The translations under genes and the position numbers were made by a program. 64,000 nucleotides of DNA, from NCBI GenBank assembly GCA_028554795.2, contig CM068831.1, forward strand, positions 65,314,982-65,378,981. The letters run 5' to 3'. Position 1 is the first letter of the stretch. Each line of letters begins with the position of its first letter. The notes under the pieces were generated by a model. That model had not been told where the DNA came from, searched no databases, and worked only from the letters and a program-made list of their open reading frames with translations. This DNA is from Sinohyriopsis cumingii. Taxonomy: Eukaryota; Mollusca; Bivalvia; Unionida; Unionidae. Shown here in pieces: positions 22,161-33,790 of the stretch.

Positions 22161-24089
22161 GCTCTGGATATATAGTATTCAACAAAAACTTGCTTGCAAT
22201 TTTGTTTAAAAATACATAGATCAATCACTATTCAAATCTTCATGCCTAAAGATGAAGTTTTCCTATCTTAACATTTCTAAAATATTTCATGTCTTGTATT
22301 TGCCACAAAAAGGTATGCATAATAGTATTGTGAAAAGGGCAAGAAAGAATGAAAATTCTGTCAGTTACAAATGAAATACAAATGTCCTTATCAAAATTAA
22401 TATTCTATGACTGTTCAATTTCTTTTGTAAGGTGGGGGAGGTGGAAAACTCTTAATCAAAAATCTCTGATGATAACAGAGGTTAAATATATTAGTCCCAG
22501 ATGAAAACATGCTCAAATAAATGATTAATAAGATTACATAACAAACTTTTCTTTATCAACATGCAATTTTTCTTACAGTGCTGACAGTAGTTTTCTAAAA
22601 TTGGAATATTATGTCTAACTTTAAAAAGTTTCAGTATATGTATGTATGGTCCAAAATGTACATTGTGTGTGAACCTCTGACACCAAATCAATAAAGTGTG
22701 TTGGTATCTCTCTCTTTCCATTTGCAAACCCTGTGAATACATTCAATCCTTTCTGCATTTTTTAACATCCTAAAAAATGATAAAGGGTCTTAATATCAAG
22801 CAGTAAGGTATGGAAAGGGTTCCTGATAATTTTGAAGTCTAAAATAAGACAGACATTTCTGGTAGGCACTTAAATTGATATTATCCTTCTATAATGTCAA
22901 ACTGCCAGAATTCATTGCAACTCCCTACAGCTCTACAGGAAGAAAGAGTTCATGATTTCATTCTGTCTTTCCTCTTCAAATCTAGTTTTCCTAATTCTAG
23001 TGCAGTATTCAGGGAATGGTGCATTCTCAAAAGGTATAATATCATAAATGTCTGTTGGTATGGTGAAACAAAGATTAACTTTTAAGCTAGACTGTCTAAT
23101 AAATTTAATTCTTATACCAGTCTATATACTGTCAAACAGATTTCATTCATATACCAGTCTTGGGATTTAAATATTTACATTTGTATGTTTCAATAATTCT
23201 CTTAACTTTTTCTAAATTTCTTTGACAGTGACTGAGGCATTTGGCCTTAGCACCAAAAGGTTTTAGACTCTCAAAAAATAAGTAAGTCAAGCCCCATAAA
23301 AGGAAAATCGTGGTTCATAAAATAATTTTCACATAAATTGCACCTGGATATGAAGAATGGTTCTTGAGCTATGGTGGTTACCAGCAATATCCTGTGTGAA
23401 AACATGATGTTAATTGCTAAGGGCCATAACTCTTATCCAAACTAAAATGGATGTGACAAAATCCATAAAACCACATCAAGGTCTAAGGGACAATGCACAC
23501 ACCAAATTGCACCAGAATATGTTGAATAGTTCCTGGATACAAGATAGAAGCATATGTTGAAGTAAAGATTTAAAATTGATAGCAAAAAGGCAACAAATCC
23601 ATTAAAATTGGACGTAAAAACGTTGAAAACTTGAAAAGGTACATCTACCTGAAATGGGCAATTTACCTGCCAAAAGTCATCTAAGTTTGTGTTGAAGTTG
23701 CAAAGCAAGGTGTCTACAAGGAATGTGAATGGAAAGACAGACAAGACAGATGGACAGATGAAAATAGTGATTACTATATCTTGCATCGTGATATGGGACG
23801 ACATAATAATAATCATATTTATTCACTGAACTGCTGCTCTAATCAGATTGAAAAAGATATCCCCCTTGTAATATCTGATATCAGTACCTTACAAAATATA
23901 CTATTATATAAACAGTACTAATTACCAATCAAACATAATAACATTCCATGGAATATTGTCAATGAATCACTCCTGTTATGGTGCAAAGATGAAATTTGCA
24001 AACATCAGATTATTTTTTTCACTGCAGATTACGGTGTCTGTGACAATAAGATTTTAATGAAGAAAGCAAAATTAGATCAATGGCATACC
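22161..24089. other. AT-rich stretch; possible old interspersed repeat at 23320-23830
   Basis: The part 23320-23830 (tgcacctggatatgaagaat, gttcctggatacaag, gacagacaagacagatggac) has the look of a dispersed invertebrate repeat, but I cannot define its ends. The rest shows nothing. The 124-codon minus-strand frame at 23816-23442 has no recognisable domain. Confidence 0.35.
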
Positions 24090-24800
24090 CTTGTGTAATT
24101 ATATCCCCAAGCCACCAGCTATACCACGTGGGACAAGGCCTGACCATGGGGTCAGTGTTGCAACACTGGAAATGTGTATTTGTCTCTTGTTAATGTACAA
24201 AAAGCTTCATGATAGGGATCTTAACAGTGTCTAAGTTATGAGTCAAGGCCATGTCCTCTGCCCCAGGGGAATGACTCAAGGTCTGTGTTGGATTCACAAC
24301 TGCATGTAACAACATGCACCCATAATACATAATATATTAATGGCACACCCTTGCATATATCCCCATATGACTAGGGACAAGGTCTGATCCATGGGCCCGT
24401 GTTGCAACCCTATAAATATATATGTATTTATGTCCAGTTTAGTGTATACATGACTATAGGGTAGGAAGCTTAATCATTTCCAAGTTATAACGATGAGGCA
24501 AAATTCCTACCCTGGAGGCATGTACCAGGGTCTGTAATGGGTATTTGTCTGATTTTACTTAATGTCCTCCAAAAACCTATATACTGTTACAGTATGGGGA
24601 TCTCAACAGTTTCAAAGTTAAGACCCAATGGCAAGTAACCTATCCTGGGTATGACCCAGGATCTGTATTGTATATAAGTCTAATTTTATCTTTTCATGTC
24701 CTTGAAATCTTGATACTATGAGAGGATATAGATCTCAAATGTTTCCAAGTTATGATCTGGGGTAGTCTTCCCCATCCCCTGGGGAAGACCCTAAAGTGTC
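24090..24800. repeat. Diverged tandem repeat, about 125-bp units, four to five copies
   Basis: A recurring order of words, ttgtct..ttttacttaatgtcc, a gatactatga-like word, ggatctcaacagtttc, aagttatgac and a cctggg..tgacccagggtctgt-like segment, appears starting at about 24175, 24420, 24545 and 24670. Copies are strongly diverged, so it is an old array. Confidence 0.55.
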
Positions 24801-25507
24801 TATGTACCTGGCCATACACTCCAAGAGTCATACAATTTTTTTTACAAATCACTGCAGATAAATCAAAATCAAATTTTAAAAAAAAATCACAAACCAGTCT
24901 CAATCATATGCCCAATAACTGGATCCTCACTAGTGTAAGAAAAGATGCAATACATTACAAATGGATGGAGAGACACACATCCACACAGGAAAACATAATC
25001 CCAGGGATAAATAACTTAGATTTAACATGTTCAGTTCTTTATAAAATGTCAAAGCTTTGATGTTTGCTTATATGTCAAGCTCCAACAAATGAGGGGTAAA
25101 AAAATGCAAAGCACAAACACATTAAATTTTTATTGCTTTGTTTTCTCTATTGAACATTCTTAAGCTTTGTAATAAAGACCCACAAAGTTTTCAGAACCAT
25201 GCCTGTCCATATATAGCCTTAGTGATTGGATAACATGATCGACAGTTTATTATCCACTTTCCAGACTTTATGGAATTATGAGGCCAACTAAACTCTGCAG
25301 AAAAGAGGGGGAGGTCATCACAAGTGACTGTAAGATTCTTGACTCAATGGCTCATCCTTGGCACACCTGCTATTGACCCCACTTATTCACATTGCCATGA
25401 ACACTGGAGTTAATATCAACCCTAGTAAGTGACAATGTTCGGTTTTATATGATGCATTAATGAGAAGAGCAGGCATCTCTGCTGACAGATCATTTGTTGA
25501 ACAAAAA
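24801..25507. other. AT-rich stretch, nothing recognised
   Basis: No domain, repeat or exon pair that I can support. The 102-codon plus-strand frame at 24752-25060 begins inside the preceding repeat and is unremarkable. Confidence 0.45.
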
Positions 25508-25740
25508 AATGTTAATTTCCTGTTTCATGCAAATTGTTACAGGGAAAAACAACATACACATGACAATGATTTTCAATTTCAGGTTCTGTTGCATGTAAAT
25601 TGCTGGAGGAAAAACACTCAAAAAGGTGTTCATTTTCAGGTCTTATATCAAGTAAATTGTACGAGGAAAAAATCATATTCCAAAAATTGTTAATTTTCAG
25701 GTCATGTAAATTATTGTTGGTGAAGAAACATATGCAAAAA
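25508..25740. repeat. Diverged tandem repeat, about 60-66 bp x 4
   Basis: Each unit has a form of attttcaggt, a gcatgtaaattg-like word and a gaggaaaaa-like word. The 77-codon plus-strand frame across it reflects the repeat (VNFLFHANCYREK, FQVLLHVNCWRKN). Confidence 0.6.
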
Positions 25741-26739
25741 GATATCTAATAAAATGTCCGTTGTAATATACAATATATTCTTAGTGGGCAAACATACACA
25801 TGCAAAATGTGTCCATTTTCAAAAACAGGGAAGGCCACATCTCATTCTAGTTTCTCTACTGTATAAAGTAATAAGCTACAAGCAAACTTCAAAGTTTGAA
25901 GTTACTCCACCACACAAACAAAAATCTTTGCATAACACAATAGCATTAATAAGTATCTTCATAGTTGTATGACTTGTTAAATTTCAAAACTGTTTAAAAA
26001 ATATCAGTAATGCTGTTTCAAATTTTTTGATGCAAAACTATTTGAATCAATCAAGTTTTTATAATCTGAAGATTGTTCTAAAATCTAAATTATTATAAAT
26101 AATCTCTTAATTTAAGCTTCTACAGTTTAGCCAGTCATAAAACCTAATATTCATACAAGAGGTTTCTAAACTAAATCTACAACAGTCATAGTTAAGAGGA
26201 TGACACATTTAGTGTAGTGGTGGCACCTGGATACTACCCTTGTCATGAGGATCAAATCTACCTAAGAACCAACTAGACTGGCTGATAAGGACTTCCTGAC
26301 TATTTATTACTCTGTGTCATACTGGAGAGTATGATGACCAATTTATCTCCTTACACTTGGAGTGTTTCTCTTTCAGTTCAAGGGTTTCCAAAATTTATAA
26401 TCCAAAATTTATAATCTTGATAAACTAAACTACAAAGATAAAACTCACTAATCCACTCCTTATTTGAATATATATTTAGAAACTTTTTACATGTATGTAA
26501 GTATAAGTCATTACTGTTAATCATGCAGCAATCTAAAATTCTCCCAGCCACTATCAGGATGATAAATTTATTTAAATCATTTTAGATGCACAAGAAAAGC
26601 TTTCAAATTCTTATCTGATGATTGAAAATATATTTCTAGCAAAGCATAATAAAATATAAATTGCCTCAAGGTAATCTGTGTAAACGTATTGATTTGATTA
26701 ATTGATTAATTGATAATTAATTGCTGCATTTAAAGCATG
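25741..26739. other. AT-rich stretch, nothing recognised
   Basis: About 1 kb of AT-rich sequence with no repeat or coding signal I can support. Confidence 0.45.
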
Positions 26740-26935
26740 CACAGCTGCCAACAACAAAGACCCAAATGAACAACTGCATGGTGAACCAGCCAATTAGTGC
26801 TTGCACTATCTGCTTGAAATCCTTAGCAAAACCAACAGCACAGACATAGATCTGCTGGCACACTATGATGCTGATATGGACTGACTTTGTTGTTTCCAGT
26901 TAGGTTTATACTATAGGCAGGTATATTTACTCTAA
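26740..26935. mobile_element. MITE family copy, diverged
   Basis: It contains agctgccaacaacaaagacc, accaacagcacagacataga, tctgctggcacactatgatg and a right-end remnant ctataggcaggtatattta. The left terminus is lost. Confidence 0.5.
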
Positions 26936-26984
26936 TGAGGAAGTGGCGATATATTGGTAGCCTAAGTACTGCAGTATCTATATA

Positions 26985-27165
26985 CTACCATAAATACGGT
27001 AAACAAGAAATACTTATAGGCACTACTATAATACGGTAAACAAGAAATACCTATATGCACTACCATAAATATGGTAAACTAGAAATACCTATATGCGCTA
27101 CCATAAATATGGTAAACCAGAAATACCTACATGTGCTACCATAAATATGGTAAAGAGGAAGTGGC
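26985..27165. repeat. Minisatellite, 38 bp x about 5
   Basis: The unit contains ctaccataaatatggtaaac and agaaatacctatatgc. The word gaggaagtggc occurs on both sides of the array (about 26938 and 27156). Each unit holds a short inverted pair, ACCATAAATATGGT. Confidence 0.85.
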
Positions 27166-27548
27166 TAAACATTCTACCCTTGTGTACATTAATTTCCAAA
27201 AGGCTACATGTACAACTAAGTTCAAATTAACACAACCTGGGATGTTCTAGAATGTGATTTCCATAGATAATGTATATAAAAAAATAGAGTCTCACAAGTA
27301 TCTTTCATTCAGGATGGTTAGGCATTATAATAATAATAACCTATTAAAGTATCCTATGAAGTGTTTATGTAGCTTTCTTCATCTGGATATATATATAATA
27401 TCATGCTTTATGTACTGCCCAAGTCAGTGTCATGACAGTCATTTCTCCCCAGGCCCCACCCCATTTTCTGTGCCTGGAAAGGTTAAGCCACAAACATCAT
27501 CATAAGAAAGCAAGAATGTCCTTTAATAAACCAATAAAGATGTCTTGA

Positions 27549-27735
27549 AACTCACATTTAAGTCGTGTTTAATTGCAAACAACACAGACCCTGACCTGCC
27601 AACATATAATGCACCAGCAGATCAGGGTCTATTCTGTTTGTTCTACTGATTACTTGTAACAAGCTACAAAGACCAAGATCTGCCAGCACAGTATGTGATG
27701 GTAGATTTGGGTCTGCACAGTATGCAATTTATCTC
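27549..27735. mobile_element. MITE family copy
   Basis: Left end remnant actcacatttaagtc, then aattgcaaacaacacagacc, a left hairpin (GACCCTGACCTGCC with AGCAGATCAGGGTC), the hinge ttgttctactgattacttg, and a right hairpin (AAGATCTGCC with GGTAGATTTGGGTCT). The right terminus is degenerate. Confidence 0.65.
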
Positions 27736-28075
27736 AAAGTTTTCCAATGTAAAATGTCTGAAATTTGAATATCAACTTCCCTGCAAAACTTCAAAGTGAT
27801 ATTCATGTTTAGTTAAAAATGAAAACTGTCCAATATATTACAAAAGTATGAGCAAAAATATATCAAGGACTGCAGCTAAGAACAATTAAAATAACTAATG
27901 TGGAGCATGTGGCCAAAAACTGATACACTAAAAAAAGAAGTCATTCTAGTCAGGTCCTATACCATGGATAACTCCCAACATCAATCTGGTCTGAATCATA
28001 CCTCACTAATTTTAAAGTCAAAACATATGAACATTTCTGACAAAAACTGAATGCACCTTAATCAAGAAGACATGT

Positions 28076-29035
28076 AAAGTGTACACTTGGTGGCACACCT
28101 TGATCATGAATGAAGATGGCATGTTATGTGTACACCTGGTAGTAAACCTTGATCATGAAGATGGCATGTTAAGTGTACACCTGGTGGTGCACTTTGATCA
28201 AGAGGATATCTTAAGTGTACACCTGGTGGTACACCTTGATCATGTATATGGCATGTTAAGTGTACACCTGGTGGTACACCTTGATCATGAAGATGGCATG
28301 TTAAATGTACACCTTGATCAAGAGGACATCTAAAGTGTACACTTGGTGGTACACCATGATCAAGAAGGTATGTAAAGTATAAACCTGGTTGTACACATTT
28401 ATCAAGAGAGCATGTAAACTGTATACCTGGTGGTACACCTTGATAAAGAGGGTATTAAAGTGTACACCTGGTGGTACACACTGATCAAGAAGGCTTGTAA
28501 AGTGTACATCTGGCAGTACACCTTGATCAACAGGGCATGTTAAGTGTATGCCTGGTGGTGCTGAACACTTTGACCATTGGGGCATGTAAAAAGAACACAC
28601 AGTGGTATACCTTGATCAAGAGTGTGTCAAAGTGTACACCTAGTGGTACACTTGAATGAAGAAGGCACGTGAAGTGTACACCTGGTGGTATACGTTGATC
28701 AAGAGTGTGTCAAAGTGTACACCTAGTGGTACACTTGAATGAAGAAGGCACGTGAAATGTACACCTGGTGGTATACCTTGATCAAGAGGGCATGTGAAAT
28801 GTCTACCTGGTGGTATACCTTGATCAAGAGGGCATGTGAAATGTCTACCTGGTGGTATACCTTGATCAAGAGGGCATGTGAAATGTCTACCTGGTGGTAT
28901 ACCTTGATCAAGAGGGCATGTGAAAATGTCTACCTGGTGGTATACCTTGATCAAGAGGGCATGTGAAATGTCTACCTGGTGGTACACATTGATCAAGTGG
29001 TCATGTGAAGTAGTACACCTTGATCAAGAGGTCAA
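28076..29035. repeat. Minisatellite, 42-45 bp x about 22
   Basis: The unit core is cacctggtggtacaccttga followed by tcaagagggcatgtgaa. The right part, about 28760-28985, is a block of five almost identical 42-bp units; the left part is diverged and of mixed period. Because 42 is divisible by three, open frames appear on both strands (28079-28333, 28301-28600, 28640-28996); I do not regard them as genes. Confidence 0.92.
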
Positions 29036-29084
29036 TTACAGTAAAGTCCTGGTGGTTTCTGGATGTAATATGTGTCCTCTGTAT

Positions 29085-29420
29085 TTTACAGAGTATATTA
29101 CAATTATATATAACAGAGTATATTAAACTTATTTATAACAGAGCATATTAAACTTGTCTATAACAAAGTATATTAGATTATATTATACATATCTATACAA
29201 AGTATATTACAATTATTTATAATAGATACTTATCTATAACAAAGTATATTACAATTATTTATAACAGACACTTATCTATAACAAAGTATATTACAATTAT
29301 TTATGACAGATACTTATCTATAACAAAGTATATTACAATTATTTATAACAGATTATATTATATTTGTCTATAAAGTATATTACTATTATTTATAACAAAG
29401 TATATTATACACTGTGCTTA
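29085..29420. repeat. AT-rich minisatellite, mostly 42 bp
   Basis: The word aaagtatattacaattattt recurs at 29241, 29283 and 29325, giving a 42-bp period. Shorter diverged units (taacagagtatattaaactt) precede it. Confidence 0.85.
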
Positions 29421-29864
29421 TATATAACACATATATAACCTTTTAACATAAGGAAAAAAGTTTGCTGTCTTGACTTGTGTATGTCTTATGTAAATGTCAC
29501 AATTGTTTAACTGCATTTTTCACTCTATTTTTTCATCTTGAGGGCCTCAGGAAAAAAGTTCACTGATCAATCATAAAATTTACTTTCAAAATGCTTAATT
29601 ATCATGATGTTATTATCACTGCAAGGGATGAATTCAGGCAGTTAATGTGTAGAGACACTGACCAACAATGTCTTCCTGAACTACTTCATTTGCACGTGTC
29701 TTGCTTCAACAGTCTCAGGAGTCTGTCAGTGACTTTTGACTGAGAAATCATGCAATCTATTCCAGAAGAAAAGCATGTCTAGTAATATATTTTCTTTAGT
29801 ACATATTTCTAACAGCCATACAAATCCTTTTAATGACAACTGCTACTGGATCCAAATTATGACT

Positions 29865-30118
29865 GTTAGTGTGTCTAAAGAAAGCCTGTAATGTGTCTAA
29901 ATGAGTGTTAATGTGTCCAAATGATGACTAAATGATTACTGTACATGTCTAAAAGATGACTGCTGTGTACAAATGATTACTATTAATGTACCTAAATTAA
30001 AAATATTAACGTACCTACATAAGGAGTGTTATGTGTCCAAATTATGACAGCTAATGTGTCTAAATGATGATGTTGATGTGTCTAAATTATGAATGTTGAT
30101 GTGTCTAAATGATGAGAG
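29865..30118. repeat. Tandem repeat, about 23-25 bp x 10
   Basis: Units are variants of gtgtctaaatgatgactgtt, with spacing changes and substitutions. The 29421-29864 stretch before it shows nothing. Confidence 0.75.
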
Positions 30119-30136
30119 AGTTAACCTCATTAAAAA

Positions 30137-30295
30137 AGTTTATTATTATTATTATTATTATTAATGTTGTTGTTATTTTATTATTATTAGTAGTAGTAGT
30201 AGTAGTAGCAGTAGTAGTATTAGTATTATTATTAGTGTCATTGTTATTTTATTATTATTATTACTATTATTTGTACTATTATTATTATTCCAACT
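30137..30295. repeat. Compound ATT/TAG/TTA trinucleotide microsatellite
   Basis: Runs of (ATT)n, (TAG)n and mixed TTA/TAT triplets. The 67-codon plus-strand frame over it (poly-I, V, L, Y) is an artefact of the repeat. Confidence 0.92.
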
Positions 30296-30303
30296 TTTGT
30301 TTA

Positions 30304-30592
30304 GGACTATGAGAACACACAATTACAAGCCTGCTGATAACCTGGTGGCTTTACCAAGTGTGCTGATCATTCAGCCTGCAGCCCCTGGCTGGGGCATTGT
30401 CCTTGCTACCATTGTTAGTCAAGTCAGAGGACAAATCAGTGTCACATGGATGTATGGGGTGGAGACAGCTCATTGGGAAAGTTGCCCCTAGTAAGCTGTC
30501 CATTACAAAGCCTTTGAAATTTATATACTCTGTAAACTGGTCAGTTATGCTCAACAACACCTGAAAATTAGCCTTTGGTTTTGTTCTCACAG
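30304..30592. other. Unassigned higher-GC island with inverted ends and an open frame
   Basis: The block stands out from its AT-rich surroundings. On the plus strand a pyrimidine tract with AG (cttttgtttag, to 30303) is followed by an open frame (MRTHNYKP..., about 60 codons, with APGWGIVLATIV and QISVTWMYG) that closes at TAG beside a GTAAGC word (about 30489-30497). The ends are also inverted: CTATGAGAACA on the left and TGTTCTCACAG on the right, so it could equally be a short DNA element of about 289 bp inserted in the ATT microsatellite. The minus strand is also open for 79 codons. I recognise no domain. Confidence 0.3.
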
Positions 30593-30777
30593 TTTATTAT
30601 TATTATTAAATTTTGTCTATGAAGCAAGAGTACAAAAAAGCTATTACTGCCTTAAAAGGGATATTACCTTAGGTGTTTGTATGGGTCCCTGTGTCATCTA
30701 AGAAACTCACTGTTACAGATCACTCACAAATCTCATTGAATTCCAGTCTAAACTTGACCAATGAATAGGCTTTTCAG

Positions 30778-30875
30778 TAGTGACCCATAGGCTGGTGGTT
30801 CTTCCTGGGTACTTTCTCCATCAAATATACTGGCTGCCATGTATCATGTATGACAAAATGACATTAAACAAGATA
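30778..30875 (+). mobile_element. SINE family B fragment (3' part)
   Basis: The words gtggttcttcctgggtactt, atactggctgccatgtat and aaaatgacattaaac match the family B 3' half with moderate divergence. Head and tail are missing. Confidence 0.6.
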
Positions 30876-30944
30876 CCCCAAACCAAACATAAATTGTTTC
30901 TGTTTGAGAATATAAACTTGGCATGTAAGTTGCTATATATAATG

Positions 30945-31088
30945 TACCATATAATGTGCTGGCAGATCTGGGTCATTGTATGTCTGTTAAGGAGTAATCA
31001 GTACAACAAACGAAACAAATCATAATTTACCAGCATGTTAGTTGATGGTAGATCTGGATCTATGTTGTTTGCAGCTGGACTTGACTTG

Positions 31089-31091
<3 letters not shown>
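30945..31091. mobile_element. MITE family fragment ending in a (TA)n tract
   Basis: It contains ctggcagatctgggtc, gttaaggagtaatcagtaca (the hinge in inverse sense), gatggtagatctggatctat and ttgtttgcagctggacttga, then passes straight into (TA)n. The right terminus is replaced by the tract. Confidence 0.6.

Positions 31092-31160
<69 letters not shown>
31092..31160. repeat. (TA)n microsatellite, about 35 units
   Basis: Uninterrupted TA run, immediately adjacent to the right end of a MITE copy, as at 17690-17781. The minus-strand frame with a poly-IY stretch is an artefact. The 31165-31440 stretch shows nothing. Confidence 0.95.
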
Positions 31161-31164
<4 letters not shown>

Positions 31165-31446
31165 TATAGTGTTCTTCATGGGAACCAAAAAAGCAACGGG
31201 TATTAATCATGTGAGAACTCGATACTGAGGGATGGATGTTCCGTCTAGATGGTGTCAAATCAGTATATTAAACTCAATATCGATGTGAAATAACAGTGCT
31301 AATGGTTGTCGTGAGCTGAGATGTAAAATAAAGTGAAATTAATAAAGCAGCAGTAATAAAACCAAATCGGTCTAATTCAATGACTGGTATCCATGCCGTT
31401 ATCAACTTTATATGAGACAACAGTATTATGAGGAACTATGTTGTTA

Positions 31447-32228
31447 GGGACCAGCATATATCACTGTAACTAACACGATGCTGGGAGACACATATGTTAG
31501 GGACCAGTATATATCACTGTGACTAACACAATGCTGGGAGACACGTACGTTAGGGACCAGCATATATCACTGTGACTAACACAATGCTGGGAGACACGTA
31601 CGTTAGGGACCAGCATATATCACTGTGACTAACACAATGCTGGGAGACATGTACGTAAGGGACCAGCATATATCACTGTAACTAACACAATGCTGGGAGA
31701 CACATATGTTAGGGACCAGCATATATCACTGTGACTAACACAATGCTGGGAGACACGTACCTTATGGATCAACATATATCACTGTAACTAACACAATGCT
31801 GGGAGACACGTACATTAGGGACCAACATATATCACTGTAACTAACACAATGCTGGGAGATACGTTAGGGACCATCATATATCACTGTAACTAACACAATG
31901 CTGGGAGACACGTACATTAGGGACCAGCATATATCACTGTAACTAACACAATGCTGGGAGACACGTACATTAGGGACCAACATATATCACTGTAACTAAC
32001 ACAATGCTGGGAGATATGTTAGGGACCATCATATATCACTGTAACTAACACAATGCTGGGAGACACATACCTTAGGGACCAGCATATATCACTATAACTA
32101 ACACGATGCTGGGAGACACGTACATTAGGGACCAGCATATATCACTGTAACTAACACAATGCTGGGAGACACGTACATTAGGGACCAGCATATATCATTG
32201 TAACTAACACAATGCTGGGAGACACGTA
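31447..32228. repeat. Minisatellite, 53 bp x about 15, each unit a hairpin
   Basis: The unit starts gggaccagcatatatcactg and ends aatgctgggagacacgtac. The first starts are 31447 and 31500. Within each unit CCAGCAT and ATGCTGG form a 7-bp inverted pair around a 20-bp loop. A few units lack about 6-8 bp of the tail. Identity between units is high. The array has no stop-free frame of note. Confidence 0.92.
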
Positions 32229-32752
32229 ACTCACTGTATTGCCCAGTAATAACAATACTGAAAGCAGTATACTCTTTTGCTTTTAAATGAATTCACCATG
32301 AAACATCCATATTATTTATAAAAAAAACAATTTATTGTCCAAGCCACCACTTGTGAAAATGTAATAATGGCATCCCAAAATTAAAATGACATAATGACAG
32401 CAGACAGGATGTGACAGAACCTTTGTTTAGAGCATTTAATAAGTCTAAAATAAGTATGGAATCCATTAAAGTACATGAAAATTAACATGTGTTATCTTGT
32501 CCACTCTTTGTTCACCAAGATGCCAGTCATTAGATGGGCTTCTGACATACAAAGAATTTCGCTCTTTGTCAGAACTGATCCCTCAAACTTGGTTGAACTT
32601 GTTCTTTTACATTTTTGTTTTCTTCAAGAGGTGCCTGACATCGTCAATTAGCCTCTCCTAATTTGACCAACACAGTAGGCTGCCAGAGTTAAGAAATCTT
32701 TAACAATTGTACATTGGTATTGTTGCCTATTTTCCTTCTCAGCTTTCCTACT

Positions 32753-32868
32753 AGTTCTCTTACCCTTCCCACCCCATTTTTGAAATTTTGACATTTATGA
32801 TGGGGTGTTGATAAACAGTGAAATGTCAAATTATCAAAAATGGGGTGGCAAGGGTCAGAAGAAACTCA
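32753..32868. repeat. Foldback hairpin, about 44-bp arms and 24-bp loop
   Basis: The left arm (32753-32796, ccaccccatttttga...ttttgacattt) is nearly the reverse complement of the right arm (32821-32866, aaatgtcaaatt.tcaaaaatggggtgg). The loop is 32797-32820. Only a few mismatches are visible. It could be a small foldback element or a hairpin RNA precursor; there is no tandem copy in the window. The neighbours 32229-32752 and 32869-33790 show nothing else. Confidence 0.75.
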
Positions 32869-33790
32869 GACTACTTTCCTACCTGTAATACTTGTTACTG
32901 CCCCACCATGACATTACAGGTGTATTATACCAAGCTGTATTCAGATATTTCTTTCACTGATTTGCCGTCATCAGTACTGAAGACCTAGAGTTGAACATTA
33001 ACACCACTGTTACATTTAGTCTCTTTGGGTACAACAGCTACAATAATCATGGAAAGGATTTTAAAAAATCAATAGACACTTTACATGTTATATCAGAAAT
33101 TCAACTAAAAGGAGTGATATTATTGAATGATCTTATTCAGGTTCCAGTTTAGACTATATATTGTTTTCTCGTTAAAAATATGTGTTTATGAACTGCTGGA
33201 TGCCAGATATAACATGTCTACAAATCTATTACAATTTTTCCCATCTGTCACACCCAGATTATGGTATACAATGATGTCATCTGTTTGTTGCCATAGAAAC
33301 CAGGTAAACACAAAATGAGATTCTGATGAATCTTCTCTGCTTGATACAGGTATTGTGTGCAGATAAAACATGACTTATAGAAGAAAAATATTGTGCCACT
33401 CCTTTTACTAATTTTGCAGTGTACTGAAAATTTAACCAAGATAATTGATTGCATTAGAATAAAATACACATACAGGTCACATAGAATGTACATATCGTAA
33501 AACAAATAAGATTCCACTTTCATCTCCATAATAATGTGGTTTCATCTGTATGGTGAAATAAACAAGGTATGAATAATTATAAAGTAAAAGAATGCATGAT
33601 TGTTAATACATAAATATGACAAAGTAAACAACTTGGGAATGATAAAAAAAATATGGAATATGAAATCTTTAATGTTAAAAATATTTGTTGCTTCTTGGTA
33701 GCATTAACCTTTAACATTAGCAAAAAATCAAATGGAAAGAAAATCCCTTATCTTGGTTTGTCTATAGATTTGTTCCCCCAAATAAAATAC

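Noticed and set aside
30109..30312. Open frame with poly-Ile/Val/Leu/Tyr, resembling a membrane segment
   Set aside because: It is translation of a trinucleotide microsatellite.
31447..32228. Regularly repeated units with inner palindromes, superficially like a CRISPR array
   Set aside because: Repeats are contiguous at 53 bp with no unique spacers, and the sequence is animal DNA with introns and SINEs. It is a minisatellite.
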